64,000 bases of DNA from Tolypeutes matacus. Its lineage: Eukaryota > Chordata > Mammalia > Cingulata > Chlamyphoridae. The stretch lies in the NCBI GenBank assembly GCA_026826555.1, contig JAKSZT010054335.1:7746846-7810845 (forward strand), written 5' to 3'. A model generated the notes under the pieces. The model saw only the letters and a list, made by a program, of their open reading frames with translations, was not told the DNA's origin and ran no database searches. Shown here in pieces: positions 24,438 through 37,390 of the stretch. The first letter of the stretch is position 1, and each line of letters opens with the position of its first letter. Both the position numbers and the translations under genes were made by a program.

Positions 24438-24963
24438 TCTGGGAAATGGCTCAAGCCATTGGGCTCCCATCTACCATATAGGAGGTCCAGGGTTCAATTC
24501 CTGGGGCCTTCTGGTGAAAGGTGAGCTGGCCTGAGCAGAGAGCTGGCCCGTGCAGGAGAGCTGGCCCAGGCGGAGTGCTGGCCCAGGCGGAGTGCTGGCC
24601 CAGGCGGAGTGCTGGCCCACGCGGAGTGCTGGCCCATGCAGTTTGCAGGACTGCAAAACTGCCACGCGGAGAGATCACCCGCATGGAGAGCTGGTGCAGC
24701 AAGATGATGCAACAAAAAAAGACAGAGGAGAGACAATAAGAGACGCAGCAGACCAGGAAGCTGAGGTGGCACGAGAGATTGAGCGCCTCTCTCCACTCCA
24801 GAAGGTCCCAGGATCAGTTCCCAGTACTGCCTAAAGAGAAGACAAGCAGACACAGAAGAATACACAGCAAATGGACACAGAGAGGAGACAACGAGTGCAA
24901 AAACAATGGTTGGGAGGGGGGACAAATAAATCAATAAATCTAAAAAAAAAGATCAAAACAAAA
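24438..24963 (+). mobile_element. DAS-type tRNA-Ala SINE, full length with tandem expansion
   Basis: The tRNA-related head has an A box (about 24450, TGGCTCAAGCC) and a perfect B box (GGTTCAATTCC at about 24491). The body carries at least four 17-bp units (about 24572-24645, GAGTGCTGGCCCAGGCG and variants), followed by an A-rich region and a terminal A tail. It is flanked by the 9-bp TSD AAGACATCT at 24429-24437 and 24964-24972. RNA polymerase III would start near the 5' edge if the copy were active. Confidence 0.9.
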
Positions 24964-25049
24964 AAGACATCTGAAAACTGGTGATTCATCCCACTTGATC
25001 TACGTTTGCCACTTGGCAAGCCGAGCCTCCACCAGTGCCTCCATTATCA

Positions 25050-26612
25050 AGGCTTACAGGAGCCCTGATCTGACTTGGTGTCCCATACACCATTGCTTCA
25101 GATCAAGGCACCCGTTTTACAAAAATGAAGTGAGGCAATGAGCGCATGACCAGACAATCCACTGGCCTTACGATCTCCCAGAAAAAGTTTACCTAACATA
25201 AAGGCTCAGCTAAGATACCAGCTTAAAGGTACACTTTATGAGGCAATATGGTACACCTTATGAGGTAACACCTTCTGCAATACCGTATATGCTCTGAATC
25301 AATGGGTATACGATACTGTGTTCCCAAGAGCTTGAAAATTTGGATCTGGGAACCAATGGATGGAAGTGGAATTGACCCTTCTAACAATCCTTCCCAGTTA
25401 TCCAACCATGAAATGTGTCCATTCCATCCCCACAACCTTGGCCTTTCTGGTAAAATGTCCTGAGTCCCGTAAGGGGGGTGCTTCCTCCAGAGAACATGGT
25501 AATCAAAGGCAAAGAATGGAGCTACTATACTGCCAGTTTCATTGACCCTCGTTATCATAAGGAGCTAAGGTAGCTACTACACAGTGGAAGCAGGCCAAAA
25601 AATGTCTAGAGATTCATCCAGAGATTCAATGGAAGTGGTGATCCCTTCTCCCCACTCCCCAAAGAATCTACCCCTCCAATAGCCCGATCCTGTGCAATCC
25701 TCTCCCATGTAAATATGGGCTGGCTATGGGGGACAAATAGGATGCAGTAGAAGCAGCACTGTGTGACTTTCAAGAATAGATCACAAAAGCCTTAAAGCTT
25801 CTTGCTCAGTTTCTTGGGACCCGAAGCCTCTAGGTAAGGGGCTGACTACTCTGTTGGAGAGACCTTCTCAGGGGCACTGACATTACATGGAAAGGGAGAG
25901 GGGCCCACGGAGCACAGCATTTCAGATGTCTCCATCAAGGCACTGATACAAGAGTAAAGTGGTCTGGGACCCTCCAGACCATCTCAGCAATCAGCTGAAC
26001 ACACCAAGGGATCCAGGTTGAAACCACATGGAGGAGAATTTCCCAGCCAAACACTGACAAAATTTTTAACCCACAAGTTCATGTGCAAAAAAGGTGGTTT
26101 TTGTTGTTTTAAGCCATTGAAGTTTTGGGATGGTGTTGGAGATTGAATCATGTCCCCTACAAAAAGCACGCTCAGGACCAACTCTTTGTCCTGAAGGTAT
26201 GAACCCATTTGTGAAGATGCTATTAGTTAAGATATGCCCAAACTGAATGAAGGTGGGCCTTAATCCAACGTGGCTGAAGTCCTTAAGAGCAAAGGAAATT
26301 GAACACAGGAGGAGCCACGGGAAGCAGCAGAAGCTGAAAGTTAACAGAACTAGAAGAGGAAGGAGAAGATGCTGCCATGTGCATTGCAGTGTGATGGAAA
26401 AGCCAAAGACCAAGGATCTCTGGCAGCCAGTCCCAGAATGCCACAGTCTCCAGGGAGAAAGCATCACCTTGCTGATGCCTCGATTTTGGACTTCTAGCCT
26501 CAAAACCATGAGCCAATAAATTCCCACTGTTTAAGCCAACCCTTTGTATGGTATTTGAGCGGCCAGGAAAGGAAAACCCATGGTTTGTCACACCACAAAA
26601 GATAGCTGGAAC
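25050..26612 (+). mobile_element. Decayed ERVL/MaLR-like provirus remnant, 3' part with LTR
   Basis: About 25230-25650 resembles, in order, the internal region of ERVL/MaLR endogenous retroviruses that lies before the 3' LTR. It is interrupted by stops and has no usable gene. The 3' LTR (about 25800-26130) ends with the typical 'gttttaagccattgaagttttggg' type text and continues after a nested insertion at about 26585-26612. The family assignment is by resemblance only. Confidence 0.5.
26135..26579 (+). mobile_element. Nested MLT1/MaLR-like solo LTR
   Basis: A 445-bp LTR-like unit with the MaLR layout: a start related to 'gattgaatcatgtcccc', a central splice-donor-free body, and an AATAAA at 26515-26520 followed by a 'tgtttaagcca' passage. 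The 5-bp repeat ATGGT (26130-26134 and 26580-26584) flanks it, and removing the unit rejoins the older LTR. The ends lack a clear TG...CA, so the exact boundary is uncertain. Confidence 0.55.
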
Positions 26613-28430
26613 TCTGGGGCATCTCTTGGGATTTCCATTCTTACCTAGGGATAGTAGTAAATGGTAGTTTTGGAACCCACAGTCTAATTGTCACAACATG
26701 GCCTAACAAGGGCGAGTCAGCTAAGGGTTGAGATCCTTCTGGGTAAAGCTCTAGGGAAGCCCGTTAGACAAGCAGCCGAGAGGAGTTCAAACACTGGCCG
26801 ACAGGAGGAAAACCTAAACGGGACGGTGGAGGAGCAGGGGTTATGGCTTGTTGTACCAACGCTCTTGCCTTAAGCCTTTCTGTAAGTCTTGGCTTGCTTC
26901 CACCCTGAAGAGGCTCCTTGGAGGACTTCTTCCTGCACTCTCAGGAAGGAAACAAGGCATCTTGTTTTTATATTACACAAGGGGAACAAGATATAATGGG
27001 AGCTCACCGGCAGATCCAAGAAGCGTAGAGGAAACACTACAGGTGTCTCTTACGTACCACTTTCGATTCCCTTGGCCTCACTTGTCTACAAGAGAGTTAG
27101 CCTCCTTTTCAGCCCCTGTGCCTCTGTGGGGACCAATCTAGGTGGACTTTTAACAACTTTTGGCAGGCAGCAACCAAACCACTGACTCTTGCCTTACCCC
27201 ACATTTTCACCTCTCGCTTCCACCCCAGTGCTTCCCTGTTGACCCTGAAGCATGAACTGTCACAGGCCATGTTCAGTGCCCACACACACCATCCAAAAGA
27301 GCAGAGAAATTTATGTCCATTGGGGTAATCTTTGACCGGTGGGAGACGGGAGCCAGTGGATAAATCTTTCCATCTTCCAGAGGCTCTGTCCTGAAAAACA
27401 GGTTTTTATATAAACTGTGACAAGAATGGCCCAGGATAAGGAACAGTCAGTCATGTTTCTTATCAGGTGACGGCCACTCAATGATGCCCCATTCGTCGTC
27501 TTCTCCCTGTTTCCTCACCTCGCTCTGCTGTATATTCATTCCTGCTCCCAGCTGCGCTAAAGTCACAGAACACAAAACGTGCCACAGACTCAGTTTTCTG
27601 GGGAGCCCAGGCTAAGGCAAAGGGTAGATATACCACGTCAGTGGAAAATTCAGAACACTCTGCACCAGAACTCTCAGGGATAGCAACGTGGCAGGGTTGG
27701 AGGAGACGAGGGAGGTGCAAGTGCAGAGTTCTATATGGCTCAGAAGGAAGGCAACAGTCTTGATAAATCTTTAGGCAATGGAGGGAACATGCATAGTCAT
27801 GGGTCTTAATAAATTATAGCAAACCTCAAAAGCAGTACAAATTACCATACATGCTCCTCAGAAGAAAGTAAAGTCTAGTTAATATAATTGGGGAAGAGCA
27901 AAAACTGGAACCAAAATAGTGTAGTAAATAGTTTCAAGGAGTGGATATTTTTATGTTTCTGCATATTTAGGGTTTTCTGGGAAATTTTTACTGAGACCTG
28001 GGTCAAAAGACAAGCCTTGGGAGTTCAATGATGACTGAATAGAGAGGAACGGATTTACCTCCTGGGAGGCATGTGTTTACATTTCAGAAGGAGGATGAAG
28101 TCCAGAACCCTGGAGACAGTCCAGGGATGCAAACTCAGAGATGCTGCCTTCTTTTTCCCCTGGAGGCACTTATTTACATTCCAAAGGGTGGGGTTTCCAT
28201 TCTTTGGATTTTTCTTCTTCTCTCTCAAGGAGATTTGTTTATATTAGGGAACAGAGTGAAGTGGGTCCTATATAAATTCCCAGGCTCCTATTTTAGGGGT
28301 TCCTTGCCCACAGTACAGACCTTGACATGTGCAGGACGACATCTGGCTCTCATTGCATCATCTGGAGGGGGAGATTATTATAAGTAAAAATAATCTGCCC
28401 CTGCCCAAGAAAGCACATGTCCCCTGTCAA
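26613..28430. other. Unique or unrecognised repeat DNA, no gene
   Basis: No coding exon seen. Parts may be old LTR sequence (for example about 27290-27480), but I cannot assign a family. Confidence 0.35.
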
Positions 28431-29480
28431 GATAAAAAAAAAAACTTATCAATAGCATATATAAATTAAGATGGCAGAAATAAGTTCTAACATAACAGCA
28501 TTATAACAGTAGTTACAATACATATAAAAGGATGAAACCTAATAGTACCTAGGTAGCAAATTTGATATCAAAGGAAAAACAATTACCTGTAAAGATCAAG
28601 GAAGGACACTCTATATATGTAAAAAGAACAAGGAGATATCATGATGATAAACACCTTATCAATTTACACTTACCAACATAGCTTTCAAAAATAGAGAGCT
28701 ACACCGTACAAAGTTACAGGGCAAAATAGGGACGTTGTCAGATAAAGGAAAACTAAGATAATTCATTGCCAGCAGATCTTCTGAAAATGAAATGCAAATA
28801 GTATGCATATGACAAATATTTATTGAATTAATTAATGAATAATCACGAGTTAAATATGAACAGTCATGCCTAGTGGAGAAGGCTTTGACATATTCCACAT
28901 CATGTCACAAAGGAAAAAAAAAAATACTTGTTTTGCCTCTGCTGAGATGCTGGTGGCGTGGCCAAGCAAGCAGAGATGAAGAATTAAGAGATGAAGAAAT
29001 GTTGAAAGGGAAAAGACAAAACTGCACCTAACAAACGGTGAGAATTAATAAGAAAATTCAGTAAATTTTTCCAGAAACAAGATTAACAACTTACAAAGGT
29101 CAATGGCACAGGCTTATACCAGCAATAAGCAACCAGAAATTAAAAGGAAAGAACGCGTGACAGTAGTAATAACAATATAAACAACACAGAAAATTCACCT
29201 AACAAAGAATGGACAAGACATTCTTGAGGTACAGTTTTAATATACTTTAAAAGGCAAAAAGGAAATGGAGAGATGTTAAAAGATGGATGATGACAGGAAG
29301 ATGTCAGTGTTCCCCAAATTAATCTACAGTTTCAATGCAATTTCATTCCAACTCCTAGCAGGACGTTTTTGAAAGATTTTGAAAACTGATAGCAAGATTG
29401 ACAGGAAAGAATAAAGGTTTGTAAATAGCTATGACAATTTTCAAAAGGAAGAACACGGGCAGGAGTGGGCTTAGAGATTC
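28430..29480 (+). mobile_element. Old L1 ORF2 fragments, sense
   Basis: Adenine-rich sequence with L1 ORF2 landmarks in sense. The passage about 29270-29390 ('cccaaattaatctacag', then 'caatgcaatttcattcc') is typical of the ORF2 region after the RT motifs. All frames are broken. Confidence 0.5.
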
Positions 29481-32400
29481 AGATAGTTACCCGCGAAGCC
29501 CTCGTAATAAAGACGAGCTTGAGTATTTTTGAGAGCTGTCTAGTTTTGACTCACTTTTACTTCTAGGACGTAGCCCTTCTGGGTCCCAGCCAGAAATTTT
29601 TGCCATGCTCCTTCCTCCTTGTCAGGACCTCGGTTCCAAAGTCTGCACCCAGCCCCCAAGTCTGCCACAGTGGTTCAAAATATCCATCTTAGCTGCCACT
29701 TTCTGCTCAATTTCTTGGCCTCGTAGAAGATGCTTTCAAATCAGCAAATTCTCTGAGCAAATGGCCCAACATCTGGGACGGCAAACACCACGCACCAAAT
29801 GTCAGGCTCATCCTGGGGGCTTCCCCCCGAGGCCTTCTAACTTAGCAGATGCCTAACCAGTTCAAGTAGATTTTAATATTTTGTCCAGCTTTTCTATCTT
29901 AGCAAGATTGGCCTGAAAGCAGGTTAGACTGCCATGGCCAGAAACAGATCTCTGCGTTGCTGTTTTAAGTGGAAATATGTTATATATTCAATTTATTGAA
30001 TAACAATAACAAAATTATTATTTTTGTTAACTTATCAGTACATCACTAACAGCCTTCTAGAACAATATACATTGCAGCATCGGTTTTAGTGGCTTTCCAT
30101 GTTTCTACCGAAGCATAATGGAATTCCGTTTACTAGACACTTGGGTTGTTACAAGAATTTTGCTGTTGTAAAGGATGCTGCTGTTATCCCCTTCCGATCC
30201 AACGCTTTCCCATTCCCTTCATTATAGCCCATGCTTTTTCTACTGTGCCGTGCGCCCAAACTTGTTTCTCACACATATATATAGCTCTGTAGGTGTTAAC
30301 AAGGAAATACGTCCAAGATACAACTTTAGGTGATTAAAAAAAAAAATGTTCAGAACAGTATGTATATGAAATCCCATGTCTGTTAAAATATATTTATATA
30401 TCCTTATATAAGTATAGGATATTTCTGAAATAACATAAGAAACATTTAAAATTGATGACTTCTGGGAGTGGTTTTTGTCAAGGTGAGAGGAAGGAAACTT
30501 CTTGTGGGCTTTCGTACAGCTTTACTTTTTACTACTAAATACTAGTAGCATGAGAAGAAGTGCTGGCAGTATTACTCGAAGCGTCAACACTAGTAGACAT
30601 TTCAGTAGGAAGAGTAGAGGGCTCTCGGTAGCTCTCCTTCCCTTTCCCTAGGAGCTTGTAGGAAGTCTGCTACTCCCCTGGTCTCCTGCCCGGAAGGAGC
30701 TGGCTCTTCAAGCTTGGGCTGCAGAACCAAAGCATCCTGGCCGAGCATATCCTCGTCCCCTCGTTCCCAGCACCTCAAGGCTGCCTGAGTCCTGAAGAAG
30801 ATCAAACTATTCCTTAAGTGACCCACGGAATCCAGGGAATGCCATTCTTCCAAAGCTGTGTTATGGCTTTTGTAGTTTCCTGTTCCTTGGGCATAGGGAC
30901 TTACTTCATTTTAAAAGCTGGGCAAGGTGAAGGGCGAGCTGAGGATGGAGAATGTGGAGCCACGTTCCTTCAAGGATGTGGGGTCTGGCTCAGTTTCCAG
31001 GGCTTCATTTCCAGTGTCCATTGGAGGATTTCTCTGCTGCGTTGTCAAGACACTCACTCACCAGAGCGTCTCTCTGAAATGTCCACCTAGATCATCTTTA
31101 CCAGCTCGGTCCCCGAAGCAGGAATCTGAAGTGCTTGCTTTCCTAGAGCTGTGTTTTTCCGTTTGTGCCCTAGAAAGAGGCACATCCCTATTCCCTGTGA
31201 CCTCCACCTGCAGGCTTTATCCAGCTGTTTGATTTTCCATGCGGGGAGAGCACTGTAACCCTGGCAACCGTGGTGGAGAGCGGCAGGTCTACTACCCAAG
31301 GCCGTTGGGTGGGACGCACTGACAGCCGCACTCTGACAAGACTGAACGCGAGCTCAGCTCGCCCCGGCCCCGGCCAGCTGGGGGTCATCCTAGGTCACAG
31401 AATCCGGAGAGCTCGCATCTAAAACACTAAGGATGCTACAGCATGGCTTCTGGCTCGCTGACTGTGAGCTGGGGATGAGTTGGTCAAGCGTGCCAGCTTC
31501 TGTGACAAGGACACTTCATCCTGCCTCATCAGCTCCACACGGATCTCAGACATTGTCCAGTAGTGAGAAGAACTTGGGTGGAATATTGGTTTCACGTGAG
31601 CTGTGTAAATGTGAGCATGTTGATAAGCCTCTCTTAGCATTCTTATATTACTGTCTTTCATCAAGTCTGATATGGAATGATAAATGTGGAAATACATGCA
31701 TTTTAGGACTGATGAAATGTGGTCGGTAGGGTAGGCTGCACAGTGCACAGATGGACCTCTAACCCTCAGCAATATGACACAGTAGGCGACTTCTTGCTCT
31801 TGTAATTAAGAGGCTCTTCCCGTCGTAGGGCTCCACCTCGTGCAATCTTCAGACTCCTCTCTACTCATCCAGGACATGCAGAACTTCTGCTCCTCTTCTG
31901 GCCAGAATTAGTCATGTGGCCATGCCTGATTCCCAGGAAATTTGGAAAATGTAGTCTCACTGTGTGTCCTGGAGAAAAAAGAAAGAGGCTTTGATGAACA
32001 CATAATGGTCATCACCATCATTCTATACTCTGTTTATCAAATATCCAATTTATTCTTCCCCTCACGTAGAGAAGATCCTCAACCTCTTCTGCAAGAGAGA
32101 CAACCCAAAGTCCCATTGTGACCCTGCACTCAGCACACAGTCCAGGATTCAGGGGGATGGGAAGCCCTCTCTACCTTAGGTATGAGGCACCAGACACCTA
32201 GAGCAGCAGAGAAGCTTGGGTGTACCATCAAGACGATTAGCTAAGACTGGCTTCAAATTCTTTGTAGACACCCAGACACCTTCCTTAAGAATACCCAGAA
32301 TTTCCTCAGGAGAGGGGAGAATATTGAGAAGGGCTTGGAGTCCAGGATAAGTGACTGGACGCTCTAACTCATTCATCCATTAGCATTCCCATGATCTCAC

Positions 32401-32875
32401 TGTAGGCCCAAGCTAAGAAGGCCTTGGGTTGTCCAGACGATGGAATAAAAAATGAAAACCAAAATAGGATGGTCAAGTGATGTTCCTGAGGTCACAGGGC
32501 TAGACAAAACCTTCCAGGATTCTTGCCGTTCTTTTCCTCTCCATCAAGCACCTTCACCCATCTTCAGTGGTCTCCTAAAGACCCAGAATCTTCTTGCTGA
32601 GTAGACTAGGCACCTCTTTACCAAAAAACACCTCATGAGAAACAGAAGAGACTGGGAACACATGTCATGTGAGCATCTCCGTGTGAATGTGTGTGTGTGC
32701 TCCCTCCCATGCCCCTGACGGGCTGGCGGTGTGGCAGCGCCCGGTCTATACCTGCAGGAGGTGGGTCCATGCCTGGCTTTGCTCTGCACTTAGGACAGGG
32801 TCTGTCTATACGGGCATTTCACAAAGAAGGGTCAGCAGTACCTCACTACCCCACCCTCCCAGAAACAGGCTGGGA
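29481..32875. other. Mostly unique DNA with scraps of old repeats
   Basis: No gene supported. About 30320-30500 looks like the 3' end of an old L1, and 31880-32010 resembles an old mammalian LTR. Neither is firm. The 90-117 codon frames around 30818-31772 have no domains. Confidence 0.35.
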
Positions 32876-32879
32876 ATGT

Positions 32880-32995
32880 CCTAGTCCCACCTCTACTCCC
32901 CATGTGTTGTGTGACCTTGAGAAATTCCTTTCCCTTCTCTAAGCTTCATTTTTTTTCTCGTAAAAAATGAGAGAACTGGACACAATGTGAACCTA
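32880..32995 (+). mobile_element. MIR SINE fragment
   Basis: Carries the MIR core order: 'tgtgtgaccttgag', then 'cccttctctaagcttcattt', then a run like 'aaaaatgagagaactgg'. It is an ancient, inactive SINE. Confidence 0.7.
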
Positions 32996-32999
32996 TCTT

Positions 33000-33960
33000 T
33001 CAACTAGAATATACCATAACCAGGCTCAGCTGACCCTTTAAAATGGGTTGGCTAATTACTTCTCTGTCTTCATAACTTTTACACGTGGAATCAGGAACCT
33101 CTCTCCAGACATTGTAGACTTCACTTTCTACCTCTGATTTCCACCTCTAATATTCCTACTATCCCACTGGTCCTCTCTGGCCATACTCTTAGAAGTCCTC
33201 TCCAGAGCAGTTGACTAAGCTGCCTTATGGTTTTTCACAAAACATTCTGAACCTACATGAAAAAGGAACATTGTAGTAAATGCCTTTCATATTCCAGGAC
33301 TCTGCCATGTCAGTGAGATCTCAGAATGAATCGATCACAACAAAACTTTCTGTTGGCTGGCGCTATGGAAAAAATACTGGGCTGGTGGATCTTCTTTTAT
33401 TGGAATGTTGGCATAGATTTGATGAGTGAGAATGTGTGGCTCATATAAAAATACTGCTTAGCAATGGAAGAGCTTTACTGTTCTCACTAGGAAGGAAAGA
33501 CTGAAACTGTAGAAAATATTTGATCAAGATTATGAATTAAAGTCCAGACATGAAAACAAATGCTCCTGTTTTAACAAACTTGCCTTTTCCACCCACTCTG
33601 AATTAGCTGCTATTTCTTTATTTTGCCTTCAGGGTGAGTGTAGCAAAAATATTAAACGAATTCCTCTTATTTTGCAGAAAAGTAAACAAAAGCCACAAAG
33701 AATAATGGGCTATTTATAAAATGCACATCTACTATACAATTAAACCATATGCTTATACTCTGGAAGTACTTTTATATTTGGGAAGTACTATTCTGGACCC
33801 ACATATTACTTTTCATTAATGTAGTATGTCATTTTCTTTATGAAAAGCAATACATTTCTTTTAAATATAATTGAAAAGCAAATAAAATTGGAAAAAAGAA
33901 AAAAAATCAGGCATGGTCCCCTTAATTGCAACCACAAATGACGAGGTTATTTTATTGCAA
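33000..33960. other. AT-rich DNA, nothing recognised
   Basis: No gene, no named repeat. Confidence 0.4.
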
Positions 33961-33964
33961 GATT

Positions 33965-35565
33965 TCTTTTTTTATTTTATTTTTAAAAAATATTTTTTAT
34001 AATTTTTAAAAAGATACTTAGATTATACAAATGTTACACAAAAAAATATAGGGATTCCCATGTGCCCCACTCCCCACTCCTCCCACACCCTTCCACATAA
34101 AAAGCATCCTTCATTAGTGTGACACATTCATTGCAATTGATAAACGCATCCTGGGGCATTGCCACTGAGCATGGACCATAGTTCACATTGTAGTCTACAC
34201 TCTCTCCCACACAATTCTGCATGTTATGGGAAGATATATAATGGCATATATCTGTTGCTGCAATGCCATTCAGGACAATTCCCAAGTCCCGAATAAAACC
34301 CCGCAGAGGGACCCCAAGTCCCTCCCCCTGCCCCCAGAGCCTCCAGGGGCCACTGCATCCACATCAAGGCATAATTTCTTCCATTGCTAGAATCACAAAT
34401 CTATTGCAGAACACCAGTAAGTCCACTCTAGTCCATAGTTCATTCCCCAATCCTGAGGATTCTGGGATGGTGATGTCCACTCCACCTCTAATTGAGAAGG
34501 AGCTTCGATCCCATACAGCCAATGGATGGGACTCTCTTGCTTGCAGTTGTAGGCTCTCTTGTTTCCTTGGTATGGTGGTTGTCAATCCTCACCTCCTTGT
34601 TAGTTGTCCTGGGTGAGTGCAATGAACTGGAGAGTAGGTATTGCAACTCTGCTAAGGCTCAGGGCCCAGCTGGCACATGGACAGCCCAAAGATTCAAGTC
34701 TCTTGGATGTACACCTACAACTCCAGCACCAAGTATAGGTTCAAATAGAAGGGACAGATGAGCCATGTGTAGGGAAGCCATAATTGAGTCCAACTCTGTC
34801 ACTGTCAGGAGCACAAACTCCAAAGTAGGGCCCACTGGCAAGACACCAAATTCCAGAGCTACCTGCTCTGACCATAGGACCTGGGTATCTCCAGAGCCCT
34901 CAGGAGCCCCACTATTTGAGGTAGTACCCACTTTTGCAGTCTATGAGATCCTGCTGAGATGTGTATAAGCGTTACCTCTGGGATGACCTCCCGACTCACT
35001 TTGAAGTCTCTTAGCCATATAAACTCATTTGTCTTTACCTTTTCCCCCTTTTATTCGAGGTCTGTTTCCAGTTGCATTGCTAGTTGGTGCTTGGTAGTAA
35101 TCCCATGGTCCCAGAGAGGCTCATTCCCGGGAGTCATGTCCCATGCTGGGGGGAAAGTAATGCCTTTATATGCTGAGTTTGGCTTAGAGAGAGGCCACAT
35201 TTGAGCAACAAGGAGGCTCTCAGGAGGCAACTCTCATGTACCCCACAACTCTAGGCTAAGTTTCAATTTCAAGAGCAAAGGCTCATGAGCATAGTCATCA
35301 ATATCCAGGGCCCATCAATGGACCATCCTCCTTTGCCAGCCATTGTCCCTGCACTTGCTGCTATGTTAGAGTACAGGACAGAGTTCTCCAGGATGGGAAT
35401 TCAATATTCTCTCAGTTATTGTGTGAATCTCCACCCACTGTGACAATGCCCCGTGAACATCTGAACACATTTATATACCTTATATGTATGTCCAGGTGAA
35501 CTTCCTCCCATGCATCCCCCATCCCTGACACCCCACACCAATGATCCTCCCCTGCCCCAATTGCA
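33965..35565 (-). mobile_element. Xenarthran L1 3' UTR, antisense
   Basis: Begins with a T-rich run (the A tail on the opposite strand) and continues as the reverse complement of the 13575-15160 element for about 1.6 kb. Its far end is the complement of the 'ggggaggatcactggtgc' passage. Both copies therefore begin at nearly the same place in the 3' UTR. Non-coding. Confidence 0.85.
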
Positions 35566-35569
35566 ATCC

Positions 35570-35615
35570 TTCTGTGATCTAAAGCTTCTTCAAAAATGAA
35601 GCCAAAAAAATAGCC
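35570..35615 (+). mobile_element. Short sense L1 tail remnant
   Basis: This short stretch resembles the plus-strand L1 terminus at 15095-15135, including 'gatctaaagct' and a hairpin-like TTC...GAAGC. It directly abuts the antisense element on its left. Confidence 0.35.
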
Positions 35616-35849
35616 AAATACAATTAAGAGGAAAACGAAATAACAATAGCAGGTTTAAATATAAGAAGTAAAATATATTAAAATTTAAAGAAAACTAAAA
35701 ATAAAATAAAATTTAAAAATTGGGATATTGAAAAATAATGAAAAATATTTAAAAATTTTTTTGACATTTTGGCTTTTTATCACTGTAATACCTGTTTTTC
35801 TATATGTACAGTGGCATTTTCTTCCATTTATTCCCCAGTGTCTTACTTT

Positions 35850-36490
35850 TTAAAATTTTGTCTTCAAAGAAGTTTTAGGTCACAGTAAAGTCACATACAG
35901 AATTCAGGGGACTCTTATATACCCAACATCCTGCCCTTTAGTCCCTTCCCATATTAATACCTTTTTATATGTGGATGGCACCTTTGTTACAACAGATACA
36001 CAGACAGTGAAACATTGCTACTAACCATGGTCAATGGTTTACATTGTGGTTTACATTTTAGACCGTACACTTTTATAAATTTTGATGATATTTAACATGA
36101 CCTGTGTCCATCATTGCAAGATCATGTAGAACACTTCCATTGCCCACTAAGTACCCCCTGTTCCATCTATTCTATTCCTCCCACCCCCTCCCCTCGGGGC
36201 CCATGGCAACCCCCTGGCTTCACTCCTTGGATGACAAGATTCATAGTTACTTGCAACAGCACTGAGGTCTTGACACACCGGTTTGTCCTCCCCTGTTAGG
36301 AACAGACCCTATTCTTGAGAGACTCCCGCCCCTCTGTTTGTGAACAAATCGGTCCTCCCCAGGATGGGAGTCCATCTCCTTCCCGCTCATTCTGTGGGTC
36401 TCCACCCACTGATACAACACAGTCTGAAAAATGACTCACACCCTGCCCCAGCTGCGCCCTGTCCCGAATGCCAAATGACTACTCTTGATA
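35850..36490 (-). mobile_element. Older xenarthran L1 3' UTR, antisense
   Basis: Matches the same 3' UTR family in antisense ('aagaagttttaggtcac', then 'ccatggtcaatggtttac', then 'catcattgcaagatcatg'), but is more diverged than the copy at 33965. It is truncated in the UTR. Confidence 0.75.
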
Positions 36491-36689
36491 TTTTGGTAAA
36501 ATATTTCTTCCTAATATGTGAGGATTTTTAAATACAATATTTGTATTTGTACTATAAATATATAATTACTGAGTTTTTAAAACATACTATTTTATCATAA
36601 GTATGTTCTCATGTTTTTATAGCCTTGGTAGGCATATTTTTTAAAAAGAGTATCATATTAATTTTGCATATTTAAGGATTTTTAAAAAC

Positions 36690-37390
36690 TTATTTTTTAA
36701 AAAATTTTATTCAGGTAAAATGTATACTTAATGTACAGTCCTATGAGTTTTGACAAACGCATTCAGTCATGTAGTCCCCACCACAATTAAAATAGGAATA
36801 ATCCACCCCTAAAACTTCCCTTGCGTCCTTTTGTAGCCAGCCTCTCCGTCAGCTCTCAGCTCCTGGAAACTGCTGGCCTGTGCTTTGTCCCTTCAGTTTG
36901 ACAGTTCCAGAATGTCATGCATTTGGAACCCTAGAGTGTACAGCCTTTTGACTCTGGCTTCTTCCATTTAGCCTGATGAATGTGAGATCCGTCCGTGGTG
37001 CACGGATTAGTATTATTTTCTTTTTATTGCCGAAGCGTTTTCCAGTGCCTGGCCCTGCCTCAGTTTGTCTGTCTGTTCCCCAGGCGAAGGCATTGGGGCC
37101 GTCTCCAGTTTCAGGAGATTATGAGTAAAGCCGCTCTAAACATCCGTGTGGCATGAACACAAGGCCAGGGCACGTTTAATTTTATGAGGGACTGCAAGGG
37201 GCTTTCCAAGGTGGCTGCGCCTTTGCACGTCTGCCTGCAATGGCGCCAGCTCCAGCTCTGCTCCTCACTGACACTCGGCATTGCTTCTTTTCATTTTACT
37301 CATTCAGAGGTGTGCAGTGGTATCTCAGGGGTTATGACTTGTGATGCTGAGTACCTTTTTATGAGCACATTTAAGTTTGGCAAGGACAAC
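36690..37390 (-). mobile_element. Old L1 3' region, antisense
   Basis: Antisense L1 landmarks in order: a 'ttttattcaggtaaaatg' start, 'gagttttgacaaacgc', 'gtgagatccgtccgtgg', and a region like 'cgctctaaacatccgtg'. No open frame. Confidence 0.65.

Noticed and set aside
24521..24834. Repetitive protein frames (for example 24521-24739)
   Set aside because: They are translations of the 17-bp tandem units of a SINE.
25230..25650. An intact endogenous retroviral gene
   Set aside because: Only resemblance to an internal ERVL/MaLR region remains. Stops and indels break it and no full domain survives.
33965..35615. Twin-primed L1 inversion
   Set aside because: In twin priming the inverted part lacks its own 3' end, but here the antisense part has its A tail.
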